10,980 nucleotides of DNA from an uncultured Bacillota bacterium (GTDB lineage Bacteria; Bacillota; Clostridia; Christensenellales; UBA1242): NCBI GenBank assembly GCA_947090235.1, contig CAMUNJ010000021.1:1-10980 (forward strand), read 5' to 3'. The translations under genes and the position numbers were made by a program. Under the pieces are notes generated by a model that was given only the letters and a program-made list of their open reading frames with translations, had not been told where the DNA came from and made no database searches. Each line of letters starts with the position of its first letter. Position 1 is the stretch's first letter. Shown one piece after another: positions 8,001 to 10,980 of the stretch.

Positions 8001-9126
8001 GATTTATTTTAAATCAGTTTTGATAGTAAAAGATTCAGCAAAAAGTTTTATAGGTCTTGGCTACGCCAAATGGACAGAACCAATGTTTACTATTGTTAAT
8101 AAATATTATGATAAAAATGGCAATGAAGTATCTTCAGCCGAAGAAGCTTATAGAACAGAAACACATTATTATGACTATCAAGGCAATGAGGTTAGTGAAG
8201 CCGAAGCAAATAACGCTCAACTTATCCCTCCTGCTTCAAATAAACAACCTTCTTATATAAATGCTTATAGAGAAGATTATCAATTCCCTTCAAACGATTC
8301 TTTTGAAACAGACTATTTCTATACTAGGTCTTATAATTACACATATAGTGTAAATTATAACCACTTAAACCAAAGCGTTGTTGGAGATCCTCAATGCCCT
8401 CCTAATTATCCAATAGAAAATTTGTTTGATAATGACCTTTCTACTTCTTGTTCTTCCCCTGCAGTTGTCACAGCAGCCAAGCCATGGGAATTGACCGTTG
8501 ACTTAGGCAAAATTATTCAAGCAGACAAATTAGTTTTAACAGGAAGATTGAATAATGGTGCAGCAAACCAAAATCAAACACCAAATTCCTTTACACTCTA
8601 TCTAGGTGAGACTCTACAAACTATGCGAGAAATTGCTAATGTAGAAAATGGTAATGTAAATGGAATAACTATGCAGTTGAGTTTTGATAGAACTTCATTT
8701 AGATACTATAAACTTGTTATTAGAAAAACCGTGCAAGGAAGATTTGCTGCTATTGCTAATATCGAATTTAGTAATAATATTGCAGGCGGTAAACAATATA
8801 ATTTAGATAACGCAATGTTTACAAAGATAGGAACTTGGACAGGTAAACAAACCCATTCATCATTTGGTCATGTATATCAAGCAAATCAAGGCTCAAAAAT
8901 AAACTTTACTTTTACAGGTACTCGCCTTGCCCTCCTATCATCATCTAAATTTGGTAAAAATTTTGAAGTTTATATAGATGGAAGAAAGGTAAATTCGATA
9001 GATTTAAAACAAGATAATAGCCCAATAATCGCATCGTATATCTCGTCAGAATTGCAGAATACAAACCATACAGTAGAAATAAGATGCTTAGGCGAAACAA
9101 ATATAGACTCAATAGTAATTTATTAA
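5089..9126 (+). CDS. Membrane-anchored M60-family (enhancin/mucinase-like) metallopeptidase with carbohydrate-binding modules
   Basis: This 1345-residue protein begins with about 90 residues rich in Lys, Thr, Asn and Ser, then one membrane segment (about 93-113, VLILFATGFIVIGIILGLVW). The basic N-terminus implies it stays inside and everything after residue 115 is outside (type II anchor). The M60 region spans roughly 285-690: a beta-sandwich (VTGVYAPAGEKIKI, 318-331), then the zinc site HEYHH (542-546) with the third ligand Glu558 in GEVTNN, fitting HExxH-x(8-28)-E. M60 enzymes cleave mucin-type glycoproteins. After it come a beta domain (about 723-820), a PA14-like or carbohydrate-binding-like domain (about 835-995), a short repeat region (1001-1045), an F5/8 type C (CBM32-like) domain (about 1095-1228, DNDLSTS, WELTVDLG) and a last beta module (about 1236-1345). 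There is no LPXTG motif. It is flanked by its own promoter and terminator. The M60 assignment is secure; the glycan target is inferred. Confidence 0.92.
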   Translation: MIEKNIKNKTTQKTQATKPSTKTATNTTNKNTTAKPANKASVSKSSLNNTSASKTNTANKTTKTTNTTKKPNSKPSKTNKKPKKQLSEKSKEVLILFATGFIVIGIILGLVWGLKPLRDATNPNGFTIPVPENGVYNLGGELKPSDPYQNVTLGDETFYKENEITQYDYDNNYKNTTMVGYSGRVIGQVERNIPQKTRDEGLGVYPKYGYTLSTVIGNSSANIKARNALISESNYLCANGTHNNSGNGGGYTWMDKDGNLYTGTTAEPIPALDKNKKQRKLYKHSASVGLYMGDVSNDEPGIIKEVTIRPRGYNSYSVTGVYAPAGEKIKIQISEEDMNATGGLTIHIGQALYNGQANNIWTAKGQMQRFPIILNTMNVNKNTATLENGVYTAYVGSFVGGPLYIRNTRASFTATISGGVAYSHFILGSTTKQEFEENKKSSVPYFDLEVWNYGVLHSGPKAYAAKYSYDDLYKAAILWEKVSSVTTTGSSQGVVFLYDAFVAAGAAVAFPGRSSVNCPLGWMTNSLNYNGIVTSGGWGNFHEYHHNFQGYGVGNGGEVTNNGMTLVSYALFTKISSSRGIAGYGSAGLGGWNSYTSATWALNEVLKISKGQTPSNGNQGLTLYSTLLHNFGADNYIQSKFRQQSKSYGQTYSGYLRAWQDITHNDMTYFFKDILNGIDEATALKWKQEAVGYPTFVPVSSVYQTGRSYMYDGVKKYFKTMQPYVIPYSDEFIIDLSKYTVSDGGQYQSGSVVLPEGFEYRISSITQPSNGSIEKIDDFHYKYKPGKDALSGQIIATLQITKTDNAFDVEDVDLVLEFEQSHETNKNILTRTTYSYSSQSMYADAQTALENNFQGYTDVSVDEHTNPVQNCNTDIWYYPNTQENHDKYPNAPDIHFLKDNSIAELKGKLYFNEAGKYRIYLRGRNNCAVYYSINDGETYTLGATVKNGSGSSFYPNNPSTYFDVEVEENSWIYFKSVLIVKDSAKSFIGLGYAKWTEPMFTIVNKYYDKNGNEVSSAEEAYRTETHYYDYQGNEVSEAEANNAQLIPPASNKQPSYINAYREDYQFPSNDSFETDYFYTRSYNYTYSVNYNHLNQSVVGDPQCPPNYPIENLFDNDLSTSCSSPAVVTAAKPWELTVDLGKIIQADKLVLTGRLNNGAANQNQTPNSFTLYLGETLQTMREIANVENGNVNGITMQLSFDRTSFRYYKLVIRKTVQGRFAAIANIEFSNNIAGGKQYNLDNAMFTKIGTWTGKQTHSSFGHVYQANQGSKINFTFTGTRLALLSSSKFGKNFEVYIDGRKVNSIDLKQDNSPIIASYISSELQNTNHTVEIRCLGETNIDSIVIY

Positions 9127-9128
9127 TA

Positions 9129-9157
9129 AAAAAAACACGGCAATCCCGTGTTTTTTT
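9129..9157. terminator. Strong bidirectional terminator after the M60 gene
   Basis: A hairpin with a GC-rich core (CACGG 9136-9140, CCGTG 9146-9150, five-base loop) extended by A:T pairs gives up to 12 base pairs, with A8 on one side and T7 on the other. It sits directly after the M60 stop codon. Because both flanks are A/T tracts, it can also terminate minus-strand transcription arriving from the gene remnant. Confidence 0.9.
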
Positions 9158-9330
9158 ATCCAATTAATCCTACTCCTAAAACAAAACTTAATTGCACAAT
9201 CAATGCTGCAGAATAGAAAACATAACTCTCAAACGACTCCCTTCTTGCCGACTTCATAAATTTTGTTTGAGCAATATCTAGAATAACATAACGAGTTCAA
9301 ATATATGTATTCTAATCATATCCTCATTGG
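9156..9330 (-). pseudogene. Remnant of a membrane-protein gene (C-terminal end only)
   Basis: On the minus strand a frame ending at stop 9156-9158 encodes 33 residues from an ATG at 9255-9257 (MKSARRESFESYVFYSAALI, then a hydrophobic end finishing GVGLIG). It looks like the last transmembrane helix of a larger protein. The coding sense seems to extend upstream to about 9330 in the neighbouring frame (PANEDMIRIHIFELV), with stops in both frames near 9280-9290, so at least one frameshift would be needed. No ribosome binding site precedes the 9257 ATG. The frame ends exactly at a terminator. I do not recognise the family. It could instead be chance coding in a 240-base intergenic stretch. Confidence 0.45.
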
Positions 9331-9336
9331 CAGGAA

Positions 9337-9374
9337 AAAATAAAATCAAGTTACTTTTAACTTGATTTTATTTT
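9337..9374 (-). terminator. Terminator of the flavoprotein gene
   Basis: A perfect 17-base-pair inverted repeat (arms 9337-9353 and 9358-9374, loop CTTT on the + strand) overlaps the stop codon of the pyridoxamine-oxidase-like gene. On the minus strand it runs into a T6 tract. It is A:T-rich but long and perfectly paired. Confidence 0.85.
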
Positions 9375-9832
9375 ATCATATTTTTCTTACTTTTGCAAAC
9401 TTTTAAATTATTTAAATTCTCAAATTCTATATTTTCAATTTTAAAATCACAATAATATTCACCTTCTTGTGCGGTAAATTTCAATACACAATAATCTGGA
9501 TCAGTAACACCTTTCTTGTAAAATAATTTGTCACCAAATCTCCAAATTCTATCCTTGGTTTCTTGATCGGTGCAAACTTGCATTGTTCCTTTAATAGTTA
9601 CACCTTGATACTTAAATTTCCCTCTCTTATAAAAATATACACAAGCCTTGCTATTCTTTTGATATTGTTCAACTTTCTTGCTAGATGTATTCGTTGAAAA
9701 ATAAATATCTTTGCCGTCAATTTCTCTTGGAGATAGCATTGCTCTTATTACTGGATAACCATTTTTATCAATTGATGAAATGAATGCGGTTTTTTGCTTT
9801 TTAACAAATTCAAACAACTTTTCTTTTGTCAT
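9368..9832 (-). CDS. Pyridoxamine 5'-phosphate oxidase family flavoprotein
   Basis: This 154-residue protein has the small split-barrel FMN-binding fold of the pyridoxamine-phosphate-oxidase-like family. Visible family features are the opening helix followed by TAFISSIDKNGYPVIRAM (15-32), the strand IYFSTNTSSKK with the phosphate-contacting region (43-53), ACVYFY (63-68), and KGTMQV (81-86). Members of this short type (general-stress-protein-26-like) bind FMN or related cofactors and usually do not perform pyridoxine synthesis, so a general flavin-linked reductase or stress role is likelier. The cytoplasmic location is inferred from the lack of any signal. The start ATG 9830-9832 has GAAGGAG eight bases upstream. 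The gene is monocistronic, with its own promoter and terminator. Confidence 0.88.
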   Translation of the reverse strand: MTKEKLFEFVKKQKTAFISSIDKNGYPVIRAMLSPREIDGKDIYFSTNTSSKKVEQYQKNSKACVYFYKRGKFKYQGVTIKGTMQVCTDQETKDRIWRFGDKLFYKKGVTDPDYCVLKFTAQEGEYYCDFKIENIEFENLNNLKVCKSKKNMIK

Positions 9833-9891
9833 TTTAAAATCTCCTTCATTTAACTTTTTGTGCTGTGAGAATTGTATAAATATAAGAATTG

Positions 9892-9920
9892 ATTGTAAAA
9901 ATCATGTTCTCAATAGACAA
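9892..9920 (-). promoter_or_regulatory. Possible promoter of the flavoprotein gene
   Basis: On the minus strand, TTGTCT (9920-9915), a 17-base spacer and TACAAT (9897-9892) lie about 60 bases before the start codon. The match is four of six and five of six bases. It is the best candidate in this 153-base gap, but the gap is AT-rich and chance matches are likely. Confidence 0.4.
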
Positions 9921-9985
9921 TACCAATTTTTGCCTTGTTTATAAATATTGTAACTCTCATCTAAATCTTTTTTTATGCTAAATAT

Positions 9986-10980
9986 TTATATCTTTTTTAT
10001 ATCTATTTCACCAATTTTATTTGCTTTTAAAGTATTGTCCCAGATGTCACAATTTGCAAATTGTAAATTGTAAGTTAGAGTTCCATCAACTTCTTCTCCA
10101 TATAAGGCCAAATAAACTTGATATTTGCCATCATCAAAATTTATATCTAATGAACACTCTATATTCTCTCCACCGTCAAACTTTTGTATTTGCTTTGAAT
10201 ATTTGATTTCACCATTATCATTAACAAAAAGAATTTTTGCAAATTTAGATTTATTTAAATTACCAAACCCGACATTGTCCAATGATAATTTTATATTGAG
10301 TTTGTCAAAGCGGTCTGAGAACTCAAACACAGATTTAGTCAAAATAAATCTGTAACCCATATGATTTTCGATATATGTGAAAGCAGACTGCCCATAATAA
10401 TTTTCATCCTTTCCACAACTTTGAGTGTAAATTGAATTTTTCCATTTGTCTATAACTGAATTATTCCACTCAACATTTAAATAATTCAAATGAATTTGAG
10501 CCATTTCTGGCAAACAATTTTCAATATCATGAAGTGGGCTGTCTGGAACAACCACCTCTCCACCAAAAGGCAAATGACCTGTTTGTTGACTTAAAAACTC
10601 AATTTCTTTTTCACGCTCTGTGTATGTCCCAAGGTCTGATGGAGTACCTAAATAACCGTCGTTATAAAGTCCAAGCCAATAGGCTTTGTTTGTGCTATCA
10701 ATCTTGTAATTGTCTATATCGTTGATTGTTATACCTAAATAATTATAAATCATATTTGTAGTTCTAACCAAAATCGGGAGATTATTTGTCTTATCTAAAA
10801 ATATGTCAATGATAGGATTTATGTTTTCTTTGTTTGCAATCGTGCTGGTATGCATCTCTCCCCATGGCCCTATCAATCCCACTTCAACACCAGTTATAGT
10901 AGTTTCAAACTTGTTTAAAATTGGGCAAACTTGCTCTATATGCTTAATTATCATATCAAGCCCAGCTTCCTTGTTCGCTT
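9986..10980 (-). CDS. DUF4874/DUF4832-type protein, putative glycan-active, N-terminus beyond the right edge
   Basis: The frame ends at stop 9986-9988 and stays open through the right edge. The first ATG in view (10952-10954) is internal, since the eight codons before it (ANKEAGLD) continue the same family pattern. The visible part is about 330 residues. It begins in the end of a DUF4874-like region (GLIGPWGEMHTS, about residues 26-37 from that ATG) and passes into a DUF4832-like region: LVRTTNMI (62-69), LGLYNDGYLGTPSDLGTY (94-111), FGGEVV (130-135), HLNYLN (155-160) and MGYRFIL (199-205). It ends in a beta-sandwich. Proteins with this pair are predicted sugar-active, TIM-barrel-like proteins, usually secreted; the reaction is not known to me. 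A signal peptide, if present, lies outside the window. No clear terminator follows. Confidence 0.82.
   Translation of the reverse strand, partial: ANKEAGLDMIIKHIEQVCPILNKFETTITGVEVGLIGPWGEMHTSTIANKENINPIIDIFLDKTNNLPILVRTTNMIYNYLGITINDIDNYKIDSTNKAYWLGLYNDGYLGTPSDLGTYTEREKEIEFLSQQTGHLPFGGEVVVPDSPLHDIENCLPEMAQIHLNYLNVEWNNSVIDKWKNSIYTQSCGKDENYYGQSAFTYIENHMGYRFILTKSVFEFSDRFDKLNIKLSLDNVGFGNLNKSKFAKILFVNDNGEIKYSKQIQKFDGGENIECSLDINFDDGKYQVYLALYGEEVDGTLTYNLQFANCDIWDNTLKANKIGEIDIKKI

Noticed and set aside
8945..9163. 72-codon minus-strand frame across the end of the M60 gene
   Set aside because: It is antisense to the M60 C-terminal domain and starts within the terminator-adjacent A/T tracts. No ribosome binding site or family features.
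9941..9989. Inverted repeat ATAAATATT / AATATTTAT with a 31-base loop after the DUF4832 gene
   Set aside because: A:T only, long loop and no T tract in the right place, so not called a terminator.
10021..10725. Three plus-strand open frames of 61-76 codons
   Set aside because: They lie opposite a well-supported DUF4832-type coding region, have no ribosome binding sites and give unconserved-looking peptides.
1..10980. CRISPR array, tRNA, rRNA, insertion sequence or prophage genes
   Set aside because: No regularly spaced repeats, no cloverleaf-like or rRNA-like stretches and no transposase or phage-type products were seen on either strand.

Overview
The window is AT-rich (about one third G+C by eye) and uses standard bacterial signals: AGGAGG-type ribosome binding sites 6-9 bases before ATG, TTGACA/TATAAT promoters, TGA as a real stop, and hairpin plus T-tract terminators. 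Together with protein families common in low-GC Gram-positives, this points to a member of the Bacillota, plausibly an uncultured gut-associated Clostridia or Bacilli lineage. That assignment is an inference; no rRNA or marker gene is present.

All genes but one lie on the minus strand. From high to low coordinates on that strand: (a) 9986-10980, a DUF4874/DUF4832-type putative glycan-active protein cut by the right edge; (b) 9368-9832, a pyridoxamine 5'-phosphate oxidase-like flavoprotein with its own promoter and terminator; (c) 9156-9330, what looks like the frameshifted tail of a lost membrane-protein gene; (d) 4362-4892 and 3199-4350, a two-gene operon of O6-methylguanine-DNA methyltransferase and a cytoplasmic S41-type serine peptidase, closed by a terminator; (e) 3087 down to 1, a TetR regulator, an ABC ATPase and an ABC-2 permease packed with 2-base and 4-base junctions behind a perfect consensus promoter, followed by a frameshifted NUDIX hydrolase and the start of a small membrane protein.

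The only plus-strand gene is the largest, 5089-9126. It encodes a 1345-residue membrane-anchored protein with an M60 (enhancin/mucinase-like) metallopeptidase domain and several C-terminal carbohydrate-binding-like modules. It has its own promoter, ribosome binding site and strong terminator and reads as a self-contained surface glycoprotein-degrading unit.

The most unusual signal is a pair of long guanine tracts (G8 and G9 on the coding strand) in this AT-rich background, one inside the NUDIX gene and one inside the tetR gene of the same gene cluster. The NUDIX tract is one G too long and splits a good NUDIX protein into two frames, while the tetR tract is in frame. This fits slipped-strand (phase-variable) switching of a drug-efflux-type operon, but homopolymer sequencing error is a serious alternative for the NUDIX case.

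I found no tRNA, rRNA, CRISPR array, insertion sequence or origin.
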